NCBI RefSeq assembly: GCF_001279695.1
Contig: NZ_LGDD01000339.1
Span: forward strand, 1-64,000
Length of the DNA: 64,000 nucleotides
Direction: 5' to 3'
Source: Streptomyces sp. WM6378
GTDB taxonomy: Bacteria > Actinomycetota > Actinomycetes > Streptomycetales > Streptomycetaceae
The translations under genes were made by a program, and so were the position numbers. Below are positions 34,596 through 43,464 of the stretch, piece by piece. The notes beneath the pieces were generated by a model that was not told the DNA's origin, searched no databases, and worked only from the letters and a program-made list of their open reading frames with translations. The stretch's first letter is position 1. Each line of letters begins with the position of its first letter.

Positions 34596-35198
34596 ATGAG
34601 CGATCTCTTCGTCAAGATCTGCGGTCTGCGGACCGCGCAGGACGTCGACACCTGCGTCGAGGCGGGCGCGGACGCGGTCGGGTTCGTCTTCGCGACCAGT
34701 GCGCGCACGGTCGACGCCGCAACCGCGCGGCGGCTCGCGGAACGCGTACCGGCGCACGTTCTCACGGTGGGGGTCTTCCGCGGCCAGTCGCTCGACGAGG
34801 TCCGCTGCCTCACGGAGGAGAGCGGCATCCGTGCGGTCCAGTTGCACGGCGACGAGGGCCCGGAGTACTACGAGGCGCTGCGGTCGCAGGGCCGCACGCT
34901 GATCCGGGCCACGACCGCCACCGAGATCCCGGCACGGCTCGGCGAGCTGGGCGAGGACCTGCTGCTCCTCGACGCACCCGACCCCGGTTCGGGCGAACCG
35001 TGGAACTGGGCTTCCCCCGAGTTCGCCGCCCCCGCCGGGCGCTGGCTGCTTGCGGGTGGGTTGCACCCGGGCAACGTCCGCCGGGCCGCCGACGTCACCG
35101 GCGCCTGGGGAGTGGACGTCTCCAGTGGCGTGGAGAGTGAACGCGGCGTCAAATCAACGGAGTTGATCCGCTCGTTCATCTCGGCGGCCCGCCACTGA
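34596..35198 (+). CDS. trpF: Phosphoribosylanthranilate isomerase
   Basis: 200 aa from ATG 34596 with CAGGG upstream. It catalyses the Amadori rearrangement of N-(5'-phosphoribosyl)anthranilate in tryptophan synthesis. TIM-barrel landmarks: KICGL (general base Cys7 position), VQLHGDE, LLLDAPDPGSG (Asp acid), WLLAGGLHPGNV and GVDVSSGVE. It stands alone, away from other trp genes. In actinobacteria lacking a dedicated trpF the HisA homologue PriA does both jobs, so this is either an extra copy or tied to a secondary metabolite. Confidence 0.9.
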   Translation: MSDLFVKICGLRTAQDVDTCVEAGADAVGFVFATSARTVDAATARRLAERVPAHVLTVGVFRGQSLDEVRCLTEESGIRAVQLHGDEGPEYYEALRSQGRTLIRATTATEIPARLGELGEDLLLLDAPDPGSGEPWNWASPEFAAPAGRWLLAGGLHPGNVRRAADVTGAWGVDVSSGVESERGVKSTELIRSFISAARH

Positions 35199-35350
35199 CA
35201 TCGCACTCGCCCTGCTCTGCCGAGGAGGACCCCGGCTGGGGATGGAGCCAAGTTGTCCGGCAGCGTACGCATGGTGTGTGCCTTCGCGCCGGTGGCCGTC
35301 GGGCAGGATCGAGCGGTGTTGGAAGCCTGACGAGGATTGGACAGCGAGCA

Positions 35351-36301
35351 ATGACAAAGCGAGCGCGCGTCGTCGTACTCGATCCGGTCGATCCGGACGC
35401 CCTGGCCGCCCTGGCCGAGGCCCACGAGGTCGAGGTGCGGATCCGTCCCGGCCACGACGAACTCCTGGCCCTCGCCGCCGGGGCCGATGCCCTCGTGGTG
35501 CGCAGCGGCGTACGCGTCACGGCCGACGTCATCAGGGCGGGGCAGCGTCTGAGGGTGGTGGCACGGGCCGGCGCCGGCACCGAGAACATCGACCTGGAGG
35601 CCGCCCGGGAAGCCGGCGTCCAGGTGCTCAACGTTCCCGGCGCCTCGGCGGAAGCCGTCGCCGAGCTCGCCCTCGGTCTGCTCCTCGCGGTGACCCGCAA
35701 CATCGCCCGGGCCGACCGGCAGATCCGGGACGGCATCTGGGACAAGCCGAACCTGGCGGGCCCGGAGCTGCGCGACCATGTCCTCGGGGTGGTCGGCCAG
35801 GGCTCGATCGGGTCGCGCATCGCCGAACTCGCGAACGGCCTCGGCATGCGCGTCCTCGCCTGCGTGGCCCGGCCCTCGCCCGAGCGGGACGCCGCGCTGC
35901 GCGAGCGCGGCGTCGAACGGGTCGAGCTGCCCGAGCTGCTCACCGCCGCCGACGCGGTGTGCCTGTCCGTGCCGCTCACGGAGCACACGCGCGGGCTGAT
36001 CGGCGAGGCGGAACTCGCCCTGATGGGCACCGGCTCCTACCTGGTCGACGTGTCCCGCGGCGGCGTCGTCGACGAGGCCGCGCTGCTGCGGGCGCTGCGC
36101 GAGAAGACCATCGCGGGTGCCGCCCTCGACGTCCACAGCCGGGAGAGCGGCACCCCGGAGTTCGCCGCTCTGGACAACGTGGTCCTGACTCCGCACATCG
36201 GCGCCAGCACGACGGACGCGCAGGCCAAGGTCGGCCGCATCCTGGTCCGCGACCTCAACGCGGCTCTGGCCGGCGGCTCCGTCGCGAACAGGGTGTGCTG
36301 A
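35351..36301 (+). CDS. D-2-hydroxyacid dehydrogenase (SerA/phosphoglycerate dehydrogenase-like)
   Basis: 316 aa from ATG 35351; the earlier in-frame start adds an unlikely Arg/Gly stretch. NAD-binding motif GVVGQGSIGSR (about 147-157), and the catalytic triad Arg (VSRGGVVDE, about 230), Glu (DVHSRES, about 260) and His (TPHIGAST, about 282). No ACT domain is present, so it is not the long serine-pathway enzyme. Substrate unknown; it may act on a 2-keto/2-hydroxy acid. Confidence 0.92.
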   Translation: MTKRARVVVLDPVDPDALAALAEAHEVEVRIRPGHDELLALAAGADALVVRSGVRVTADVIRAGQRLRVVARAGAGTENIDLEAAREAGVQVLNVPGASAEAVAELALGLLLAVTRNIARADRQIRDGIWDKPNLAGPELRDHVLGVVGQGSIGSRIAELANGLGMRVLACVARPSPERDAALRERGVERVELPELLTAADAVCLSVPLTEHTRGLIGEAELALMGTGSYLVDVSRGGVVDEAALLRALREKTIAGAALDVHSRESGTPEFAALDNVVLTPHIGASTTDAQAKVGRILVRDLNAALAGGSVANRVC

Positions 36302-36324
36302 CCATGACCGCCCCGGCCCACGCC

Positions 36325-36936
36325 CTACGAAGCCCCGCCCGTGGGGGCACCCGAGATGGCGACCGGGCCGGGCACGTCGAGGAACCCGGCCGCCGGGCGC
36401 CAGTCCCGCCACTCCTCCCACCAGCGCCCGCCCCGCTCGATCAGCCGGACGACCTCGGCCGCGGCACGTCGTACGGCGTCCGCCTCGCCGGGCCCGAAGC
36501 CGCCCGTGCGTACCCGCTCCTCGAAGTGGTCGACGTCCTTCCACTCGTAGGCCGAACCGTCAGCCGCGATCACCAGGTCGAGTTCCTGGTCGAGCGTGTC
36601 GAAGCCTCGCCGGGTCCGGCGCATGGGCTCCTGGAAGTTCACGTACCAGTCCCGGAGTTCACCGTCTTTCAGCCGGGCCCACACGGAATACCCATCGCCG
36701 GGCCGCTGCAGTTGCAGCACCCCGTCCGACTGCCAGGTGTGGTCGAAATGAACCCAGGGGTGGAGTCCCCACTTGAACTCGCCGCCGCCGAAGGCGATCG
36801 GCGTGCCCTTCGCCAGATACGCGGCGAGGAGGTGACTGTCGTCGGCGACGACGCGCAGCGGATAGACCATCCACTCCCGCCCGTCGAGGATCTCTCTCCT
36901 GACGATGACGTCACCGCTGCTGAATCGTGGCTCCAT
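36325..36936 (-). CDS. DUF402-domain protein
   Basis: 203 aa from ATG 36936. It matches the DUF402 beta-barrel family: GLHPWVHFDHTW, WYVNFQEPMRRTRRGFDTLDQELDLVI and DVDHFEERVRTG. The DxD/E-rich strand (LDQELDLVI) provides the metal or phosphate site of this family, whose members include nucleoside-phosphate hydrolases. It ends 24 bp from the convergent dehydrogenase gene. Confidence 0.85.
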   Translation of the reverse strand: MEPRFSSGDVIVRREILDGREWMVYPLRVVADDSHLLAAYLAKGTPIAFGGGEFKWGLHPWVHFDHTWQSDGVLQLQRPGDGYSVWARLKDGELRDWYVNFQEPMRRTRRGFDTLDQELDLVIAADGSAYEWKDVDHFEERVRTGGFGPGEADAVRRAAAEVVRLIERGGRWWEEWRDWRPAAGFLDVPGPVAISGAPTGGAS

Positions 36937-37047
36937 GCCGAGCCACCCTATAGCCGCCCCCTGGCCCCCTGACGTGCGGATCCTCACACCGCTCCGAGCA
37001 GCCCGACGACCGTCGGCCGGGGTCCCGGCCGACGGCGTTCCTCGGGG

Positions 37048-38037
37048 CTACCTGAACAGGCGGTCACCGCTGGTGGCCATGCGGTGCGTGGCGCTGTGCT
37101 GGTTCACCCAGTCACGGACGAGCTTGATGGCATTGGCGCACTGCCAGGTGTTGTCGTACTCCTTCACTCCGTTGAAGGCGCCGTAGCCCGCGATGATGCC
37201 GTCCACGCGCGCATCGCCCAGCAGTTTGTCTACGTACCAGGGGTCGTTGTAGGTGGTCGTCCAGGACAGCGTGGCCGCGAGCCTTCCCGCGGCACGGTCC
37301 TGGGCGCCCTTCTTCAGTTCCGCGCACGTGTTCCAGGTGGCTTCCGTGCAGTTGCCGAATCCCTTGGTGATGTCGGAGTCGCCGTAGTCCATCGCCCGGT
37401 GCCCGGTCGGGAATCCGGAACCGGACCGGTCGAAGGCGCCGACGACCTGGTCGCGGGTGCCGGTGCTCGTGATGCCCTCAAGGCTGCCGAGCTTGCCTTC
37501 CAGGCTCTTCCAGCCCCGGCCGCCGACGTCGGGGGTGCTGCCACCGTGGTACTCGAAAAATCCGTACAGCACCTGGATCCCGGCGGCCGTCAGCCGCTGT
37601 GCCTTGTCGCGCAGTCCGGCGACGCTGCACGCGCGGTTCGGCGCTTCTCCGCAGTAGTTGGGGTCCTTGATGTCCAGCCAGACCAGCGCGAGGCGGCGCC
37701 CTGCCTTGGCGTTGGAAAGGATGCGGTCGATCATGCTGTCGAAGCTGGGGCCGTAGCGGTTGTCACCGGCTGAGGAACAGTCGTGATAGGCACGCCATTC
37801 GTTCGGGTTCCACCAGGCGCAGACGTCGATCTCGATGCCGTTCGCGCCGTGGTTGAGCGCGGCGTCCACGCCGTCCAGGGTGTCGACCCGGTGCGCGATG
37901 GCGTAGATCGCGTGCCGCTGATCGGCTGCCGCCGCCGGGGTCGTACCGAGCGCGGTGACAGCGACGATCCCGCACAGTGCGGCGATGAGGGCCCGTAACG
38001 TACGGCGGCCGACGTCGTGTTGGAGGTGAGCGGTCAA
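37048..38037 (-). CDS. Secreted sphingomyelinase D/phospholipase D-like protein, TTA codon
   Basis: About 329 aa from a TTG at 38037 with AAGGAG nine bases upstream; a longer frame to 38157 is less likely. Signal peptide at about 8-40 (LRALIAALCGIVAVTALG). The mature part resembles GDPD-type TIM-barrel sphingomyelinase D proteins. Catalytic histidines are at about 49 (AIAHRVD) and 85 (YHDCS), with metal ligands Glu69/Asp71 in GIEIDV and a WLDIKD strand. Known members cleave sphingomyelin or lysolipids to cyclic phosphates. A TTA codon lies in the signal peptide (37996-37998, TLRAL), implying bldA-dependent translation. Confidence 0.8.
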   Translation of the reverse strand: MTAHLQHDVGRRTLRALIAALCGIVAVTALGTTPAAAADQRHAIYAIAHRVDTLDGVDAALNHGANGIEIDVCAWWNPNEWRAYHDCSSAGDNRYGPSFDSMIDRILSNAKAGRRLALVWLDIKDPNYCGEAPNRACSVAGLRDKAQRLTAAGIQVLYGFFEYHGGSTPDVGGRGWKSLEGKLGSLEGITSTGTRDQVVGAFDRSGSGFPTGHRAMDYGDSDITKGFGNCTEATWNTCAELKKGAQDRAAGRLAATLSWTTTYNDPWYVDKLLGDARVDGIIAGYGAFNGVKEYDNTWQCANAIKLVRDWVNQHSATHRMATSGDRLFR

Positions 38038-38321
38038 GAGGGGGGACTCCTTCAAGTCTCTGCCTTGAAGCGGGCAGATGTGCACGTAGGGCGGCTGGGT
38101 GACGAGGTGGTGCGGTGACGCATCCGGCTGCGGCGGTATGCGGGCGTCGGCGTACACGAGGTGTGCCGACGCCTGAGCCGTGGGGCTCCCCCGCCGCCAC
38201 GCGTGACGTCACCAAGCCGTCGATCTATCCCAAAAAGTAGCGCGCCCAGGGCAGATTTCATGACATGTTCTCAGCCTGCTTCCATCATCAAATGGCCATA
38301 GTGGCCACCGAGAGCGTGCGG

Positions 38322-39542
38322 TCAGAACCAGTGCAGGCAGTGTGGCGGGCGCTCGGCGCGGAACAGGGCGTCCGCGACGGCTGCCGCGCCCGGGCGGTTG
38401 GCGCGGATGTGTCCGGCCCGCACGAGCGTGCTCGGGGCGGTGCCGCCGAGGTAGACCGAGCCCAGGTCGCTCACGTCCAGGGACAGGTCGGGCTCCCGGT
38501 CCGTCGCGGCGCAGTCCGCCTTGCCGTCCCGGACGGTCAGCAGGTAGCGGCCGTGCTCGCCGAGGAACGGGTCGTCGACGTCGAGGACGAGCTCACCGTC
38601 GGTGAACCAGCCGCGCGAGGTCAGCGCCCGCGGCACGTCGAGCAGACGCACCCAGAGCCAGTCGGTGTCGCCGCTCACCTGGCCGGCGCGGAAGTCCGCG
38701 AGCTGCCAGCGCAGCGGGTGTTGGGGCGGGACGTGTTTGAACACGACCTGAGCGACCAGGTCGTGTCCGAGCACGCACCGGGCCAGGGCCGTGAAGACGT
38801 CGTCGTCGAGGGCGATGGTCTCGTCGACCGTCAAAGTCTCGGACTCGCCCAGCGAGTAGCTGGCATACCCGTCCGGTACACCGTCGGCGTCACGGTGGAC
38901 GGCGACGTAGCGCGGCGCCTGAGAGACCGGGGGCTGCCCCGCGCCCAGGGCCCACCAGCGGTGCGGCCGGGACAGCGCGCCGGGCTGTGCGCGGCGGTAC
39001 CGGTCGTAGACCGCTTCCAGGATCTCGCCGCACTCGGCGCGCCGCAGCACCTCGACGGAGCCGGTCGTCGGGGCATCGGCCGTCGTACCCGCGCGGGGAC
39101 GGGCGAGGGCGCCCTGACGGCGCGGCACCGTCAACCGCTGCGTGTAGGTCGCCGGTCCGTAGCCGAACCTGCGGTAGATCAGGGCCTCGGAGGCCAGCAG
39201 TACGGAGAGGAACTCCCCCCGGGCCCGCAGCTCGGCGAGCTGATGCCGCATCATCGCGCTGAGCACGCCCTGACGTCGGTGCGAGGGCAGCACGCCGACG
39301 CCGGTCACCCCGGCGGCCGGGACGAGGATCTCGCCGGGCAGGGTGAGCTCGAAGGAGTACGCGCCGGTGGTGCCGACGGGCCGCCCGTCCGCCGTCATGG
39401 CGAGTAGGCTGCGGTCCATTTCGAGGGCCGACCACCAGGCCCCTGCACCGTCCTTCGGGGTTTCCGGGAAGCGTCCGAACGCGGCGTGGAGGGTGTCGAC
39501 GAAGACGTCGAGGTCCTGGTCGGTGGTGGGACGTATCTCCAT
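38322..39542 (-). CDS. Eis-like GNAT N-acetyltransferase
   Basis: 406 aa from ATG 39542 (AAGGAGG upstream). Layout is that of the Eis family: an N-terminal GNAT domain (about 1-130) with acetyl-CoA loop VGVLPSHRRQGVLSAMM (about 88-104), a second GNAT-like domain, and a C-terminal sterol-carrier-like domain ending in a Phe carboxylate (HCLHWF). Eis enzymes acetylate aminoglycosides or lysines. The free C-terminal carboxylate that serves as base in Eis is retained. Confidence 0.88.
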   Translation of the reverse strand: MEIRPTTDQDLDVFVDTLHAAFGRFPETPKDGAGAWWSALEMDRSLLAMTADGRPVGTTGAYSFELTLPGEILVPAAGVTGVGVLPSHRRQGVLSAMMRHQLAELRARGEFLSVLLASEALIYRRFGYGPATYTQRLTVPRRQGALARPRAGTTADAPTTGSVEVLRRAECGEILEAVYDRYRRAQPGALSRPHRWWALGAGQPPVSQAPRYVAVHRDADGVPDGYASYSLGESETLTVDETIALDDDVFTALARCVLGHDLVAQVVFKHVPPQHPLRWQLADFRAGQVSGDTDWLWVRLLDVPRALTSRGWFTDGELVLDVDDPFLGEHGRYLLTVRDGKADCAATDREPDLSLDVSDLGSVYLGGTAPSTLVRAGHIRANRPGAAAVADALFRAERPPHCLHWF

Positions 39543-39689
39543 TGCTGCCGCTGCCTCCTTGGGATGGCGACACCACGACGCGTGATGCTCGGCCACAGTG
39601 CAGCGTTGCCCCCACGGCCAGGTCAAGCGAATTTCGGCCGGGGCCCCGCGGCCGGTAACAGCCCAGTCCAGGGTGCGAGTTGCGGTCAC

Positions 39690-40502
39690 TCACCCGCCGG
39701 AGGCCGAGCCTCGTCGCAGGTGATCAGCCAGGGCGTGGAACACGAGGAAGTTGGGGATGCGGCTCACCGCCGTCATCGACAGGGCACTCCACCGCCCGGC
39801 GACGCGGATCCGTACGTATCCGTCCTTCACCGCGATCTCCTCGACCTGCGGCCAGGGCGTGGACTTGTTGCCCGACCCGATCTCCGTGGGTGTCAGCCAC
39901 AGCGGGCCGAACTCCAGCCGACGGCCCGCGTTCAACTCGGCGACCGCCTGCGGCAGTTGGGCCTGAGTGACGGCCTGCTGGATCGCGGGGCCCCACTCGT
40001 GGGGCTGCGCGTAGCCCTCCCGGAGGGTCACCTGCGTACCCGTGGTGTCGGTAACGGTGTACGCGTAGCTGATCCTGGTGGTCTGGCCGTACTGGGTGTG
40101 CCGGACGTTGTTCTGCAGCACGGTCGTGTCGGCGTAGCGGACCACTCGTACAGCACCTTGGTGGACCGAGGTGAGCCCGTGCTCGAACAGGTCGAGGCGG
40201 GACCCCTCGTTCCGGTTGGCGGCACTGCTGTACTTCATGACTGCGTACAGGCACATCAGCAGCGGCAGCCCCACGACGAAGGCGAGCGGTACGTAGCCGG
40301 TCGCCAGGCAGATCACCACGAGGACGGCCAGCACCGCGGCCGCGATCTGGACGCGCTTGACGTGCTGACGCTGAGCCTGCGCGATCGACGGATAGGCCGC
40401 GCGATGCGCCCCCAGCCCCTCCCGCGCCGCCGCCGCGCCGACCTGCTGCACCACCCCGTCCCGGTCGAGGTGCCCCTGGTACGGCACTGAATCCCCACTC
40501 AT
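39690..40502 (-). CDS. DUF6585-type membrane protein
   Basis: 270 aa, ATG with AGGGGGG upstream. Two adjacent helices (about 50-85) are followed by a roughly 180-residue soluble domain with PH-like beta character (LFEHGLTS, YADTTVLQNNVRH, WPQVEEIAVKDGYVRI). This matches the uncharacterised DUF6585 proteins of Streptomyces. Function unknown. Confidence 0.75.
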   Translation of the reverse strand: MSGDSVPYQGHLDRDGVVQQVGAAAAREGLGAHRAAYPSIAQAQRQHVKRVQIAAAVLAVLVVICLATGYVPLAFVVGLPLLMCLYAVMKYSSAANRNEGSRLDLFEHGLTSVHQGAVRVVRYADTTVLQNNVRHTQYGQTTRISYAYTVTDTTGTQVTLREGYAQPHEWGPAIQQAVTQAQLPQAVAELNAGRRLEFGPLWLTPTEIGSGNKSTPWPQVEEIAVKDGYVRIRVAGRWSALSMTAVSRIPNFLVFHALADHLRRGSASGG

Positions 40503-40809
40503 CCATGCCCCCTGTGAGCCTGCGAGAACTGCCCTGTCGCGAAACGGAGTTGGTGTGGCAGAGACACATCAACAACCACTGATACGGACGGAGTTGCCGT
40601 GCCGTCGGTTCCACCGGCGGTGAGGCGCGCGAAAATCGGTGGAGCCGCGCCACTGTGCGGCCTTACCGTGCTGCCGATCCGATTCGTCTGGGCAAGGACG
40701 TGCCGTTGTACACCGTGTGAGACCTCCCGAGTGCTGATTTGTCGCGCGTCGCGCATGTGCGCCGCGCTGCTTTTTGCTGCGGACTTCTCACTGAGATCGG
40801 TGTACTTCT
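40503..40809. other. Divergent intergenic region, no gene seen
   Basis: 307 bp between divergent genes. It carries a pair of CCACCG/CGGTGG arms (about 40612-40639) but no clear operator, RNA gene or coding frame. Base composition is less GC-rich near 40730-40800, as expected for promoters. Confidence 0.45.
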
Positions 40810-41397
40810 GTGCTCGAAAACTGGGTGGTCACACCCACCTGCCTGCCACTCGTTCTCCGCCGTTGCCACACGTGCGCGTCCGGGCACTTCCGGGCCAACG
40901 GTAAATTTCGCGTCAATGCGAACCACAAGCTCATCGACGCCTGGCTCCTCGCGCTCTGCACCGCTTGCGGGGAGACGACGAAGCTCACGGTTCTGGAGCG
41001 GATGAATGTGCGCTCCGTACGACCTGAGCTGCTGGACCGGATGCATGACAACGACCCAGGTCTGGCAGCCGAGTTGCTCCAGGATCCGGTCGTGCGGCGC
41101 CGCAATCGCATCGCTCTCGACTGGGACGACGCCTGGCGCCTCGACACCGGCGGATCGGATCACCTGGACCTCCGAGGAGGTCTCCCCTGCTCAAGCGAGG
41201 CCGGGAGCTTGGGGAAGACCGATGTATCGGTCCGCTTCGCGGCGCGGATACCTGTCCGGCCGGTGCGCCTGATCGCCGAAGGTTGCGGCCTTTCACGTGC
41301 TGAGGTCGAGAGGCTGATCGCGGAAGGGAAACTCGTTTCGGCGGTCCGGCTGAGCGGCAAGCTCTCCGGCGACTTCACCTTCATGCTGAAGCGCTGA
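40810..41397 (+). CDS. DUF1062-domain protein
   Basis: 195 aa from the GTG at 40810. It has the family's zinc-ribbon-like CHTC (residues about 19-22) and CTAC (about 50-53) pairs, RVNANHKLIDAWLLALC between them, and a C-terminal S4-like segment (LSRAEVERLIAEGKLV). DUF1062 proteins are uncharacterised; the S4-like tail suggests RNA binding. It is followed by a strong hairpin terminator. Confidence 0.85.
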   Translation: MLENWVVTPTCLPLVLRRCHTCASGHFRANGKFRVNANHKLIDAWLLALCTACGETTKLTVLERMNVRSVRPELLDRMHDNDPGLAAELLQDPVVRRRNRIALDWDDAWRLDTGGSDHLDLRGGLPCSSEAGSLGKTDVSVRFAARIPVRPVRLIAEGCGLSRAEVERLIAEGKLVSAVRLSGKLSGDFTFMLKR

Positions 41398-41413
41398 GCC
41401 CTTCTCCGTACGC

Positions 41414-41450
41414 GGGGCCCGTCCGGCAAGATCTTCGCCGGACGGGCCCC
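41414..41450 (+). terminator. Terminator hairpin, 14-bp perfect stem
   Basis: GGGGCCCGTCCGGC (41414-41427) pairs perfectly with 41437-41450 around a 9-nt loop, 17 bp past the DUF1062 stop. No U-run follows. Confidence 0.88.
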
Positions 41451-41602
41451 AAAGCCCCAGGTCAAGGGCCGTACGCGCACCTTCCCTCCGGACCGGCCGG
41501 CACGACCGACTGGCGGTCTCGTGAGCGCAGGCGCAGAGTCGCTGGTAGGCACTGCCCCAAGGCGCGGCTGAAACATGCCCCCGACAGGCACAGGGAGTCT
41601 CC

Positions 41603-41884
41603 ATGGCCGCAACCGCACACCCCTTCGTCGTCGGGCCGGGCGACGGCACACCGGTTTCCCTGCCGATCGGCGGCAGCGGCACGATCATGGCGGACGGCGG
41701 CCGGACCGACGGGGCGCTCGTCATCATGGAACTCGTCGTGCCGTCCATGGGCATGGAGGAGTTCTTCCAGAACTACACGCACCTGCTGCCGGACCCGGCC
41801 GACCAGGCTGCCCTGGCCGAGTTGGGCCATGCCGTCGGGGTGAGCTTCGTCGGCCCGCCGCTTGCGGTGTCCGATCCACTCTGA
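41603..41884 (+). pseudogene. Cupin-family protein missing its barrel core
   Basis: 93 aa. The first 45 residues (HPFVVGPGDGTPVSLPIGG, GALVIMELVVP) are the usual N-terminus of a small Streptomyces cupin, and the last 45 (MEEFFQNYTHLLPDP, VGVSFVGPPL) its usual C-terminus. The metal-binding strands with the HxH...E and G...PHxxxN motifs, about 60-70 residues, are absent. VVPS is joined in frame to MGMEEFF. An in-frame deletion explains this. The frame stays open, so a peptide could still be made, but cupin activity is not possible. Confidence 0.7.
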
Positions 41885-41964
41885 GCGTTGTCCCGTAAGT
41901 GAGGCCAAAGCTGGGCGCCCCGAATCGAGTGGCGCCCGCACTGTCGTTCTGCGAGCATCGCCCG

Positions 41965-42750
41965 ATGCTCATATGCCCTGACGATCTCGGCCACCTTTCC
42001 TACGTCCTCGCCGGCGACGGGCCGCCCGTCGTGCTCGTGCACGCCGGCGTCGCCGATCACCGTATGTGGGACGCGGTCGTGCCCGCCCTCGCGGAGCGGC
42101 ACACGGTCATCCGCTACGACCTGCGCGGCTTCGGCGAGTCAGCGCCCCCGAGCGGACCGTTCAGCGAGGCCGACGACCTGCGCCGCCTCCTGGACCACCT
42201 CGGCCACGAACGTGTGCGGCTCGTCGGCGCGTCCTGGGGCGGGCGCGTGGCCCTGGACTTCACCCTCACCTACCCGGACCGAGTGCACTCCCTGGCGCTG
42301 CTCGCCCCGCCATGGCGGGGATACGACTGGTCCGCGGACATGGTCGCCTACGACGAGGCGGAAACAGCGGCCTTGGACGCGCACGACCTGGACACCGCCG
42401 TCCAAGTGAACCTGGACATGTGGCTGCGCGGGCCTGCCCGTGAGTGGGACGACGTCGCCGCGGGACTGGCCGACCAACTCCGCGGCTCGGTAAGGACGTC
42501 ACTGGTGAACCAGGACATCGTGGGCGAGCACTCCAGGGGCCCCGTCCATGGTGACCTCGCCGCCATCCCCGTCCCCACCCTGGTGGGCATCGGCAAGCTC
42601 GACGTACCCGACTTCCAGGACATCGCCCGCCGGTACGCCACCGAGATCACCGAGGCCACCCTGGTCGAGTTCCCCGCCGCCGCCCACCTCATCGCGCTGG
42701 ACACACCCATCGAACTCACCGCGGTACTGGGTCCGTTCCTCGCCAGTTGA
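41965..42750 (+). CDS. Alpha/beta hydrolase
   Basis: 261 aa from ATG 41965. The fold is typical: oxyanion segment VLVHAGVADHRMW, nucleophile Ser90 in GASWGG, Asp in GIGKLDVPD (about 211) and His in AAHLIALD (about 237). It is most like 3-oxoadipate enol-lactonase/proline iminopeptidase-type hydrolases; substrate unknown. No ribosome binding site is obvious. It is convergent with a TetR gene. Confidence 0.88.
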   Translation: MLICPDDLGHLSYVLAGDGPPVVLVHAGVADHRMWDAVVPALAERHTVIRYDLRGFGESAPPSGPFSEADDLRRLLDHLGHERVRLVGASWGGRVALDFTLTYPDRVHSLALLAPPWRGYDWSADMVAYDEAETAALDAHDLDTAVQVNLDMWLRGPAREWDDVAAGLADQLRGSVRTSLVNQDIVGEHSRGPVHGDLAAIPVPTLVGIGKLDVPDFQDIARRYATEITEATLVEFPAAAHLIALDTPIELTAVLGPFLAS

Positions 42751-42776
42751 CACGGTGAGCACGGTGCCGGCCCGGG

Positions 42777-43382
42777 TCAGCGCGTCGGGTGGGCCGGAGC
42801 CTTCAGGGAGTCGAGCCAAGCCACGAGGCGGGCGCCCTCGCGGGTCATGATGTCCGGGTCGCGCAGGGCATTGGCCAGGAGCGACATGCCTTGATAGCCG
42901 GAGACGAGGGTGACGGCGAGGCCGTCCGGGTCGGGCAGGCCCATGAGACGGAACTGGTCCCCGGCCCAGTCGAGCAGCCGCCGGATCACCGCTCCGGCCT
43001 CCGCGTCGAGGCCCCCGTCGGCACGCTTGTCGAGTTCTACGGCCAGGGTGCCGGTGGGGCACCCGTAGCGGGCGGCGACATCGCGCCGGTCGACCCAGCC
43101 TTCGACCAAGGCCTTGAGGCGGTCGCGCGGGTCGGACAACTCGCCCAGCCGGTCGGCGACTTCGTCCAGGTGCGCGCTGTGCTCGGACAGTGCGGCCCTG
43201 ACCAGTTCGTCCTTGGTCTTGAAGTAGTAGTAGACGTTCCCGACGGGGACGTCGGCCGCGCGCGCGATGTCGGCGAGGGTGGTGCGTTCGACGCCCTGCT
43301 CGTGCAGGACCTGGGCCGCCGCTGTCGTGAGCCGTCGGCGCTTGTCGGATGCCCGCACCCGCGGCTTTGCTGAGTCAGTCAC
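42777..43382 (-). CDS. TetR-family transcriptional regulator
   Basis: About 201 aa from GTG 43382. HTH at about 20-62 (RRRLTTAAAQVLHEQGVERT, LADIARAADVPVGNVYYYFKTKDEL). The C-terminal domain is of the TetR_C_11-like class with a GCPTG motif. It is divergent from an NmrA-type gene; two operator copies lie between them and one overlaps this gene's start codon, so it should be autorepressed. Confidence 0.92.
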   Translation of the reverse strand: MTDSAKPRVRASDKRRRLTTAAAQVLHEQGVERTTLADIARAADVPVGNVYYYFKTKDELVRAALSEHSAHLDEVADRLGELSDPRDRLKALVEGWVDRRDVAARYGCPTGTLAVELDKRADGGLDAEAGAVIRRLLDWAGDQFRLMGLPDPDGLAVTLVSGYQGMSLLANALRDPDIMTREGARLVAWLDSLKAPAHPTR

Positions 43383-43447
43383 CCAACTAACTATAGACAA
43401 CCCTCGGCGGGCTCGTGCTACGGTCCAACCAAGTCAGTCAACTAACT
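43373..43447. promoter_or_regulatory. Two TetR operator copies (AGTCAGTC...AACTAACT)
   Basis: Both sites have half-sites AGTCAGTC and AACTAACT: at 43373-43380/43385-43392 (4-bp spacer) and 43432-43439/43440-43447 (no spacer). Twelve of 16 positions in the second are symmetric. They bracket the divergent promoters of the TetR and NmrA-like genes, 59 bp apart. Confidence 0.78.
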
Positions 43448-43464
43448 AACTCCTGGGGATCGCA

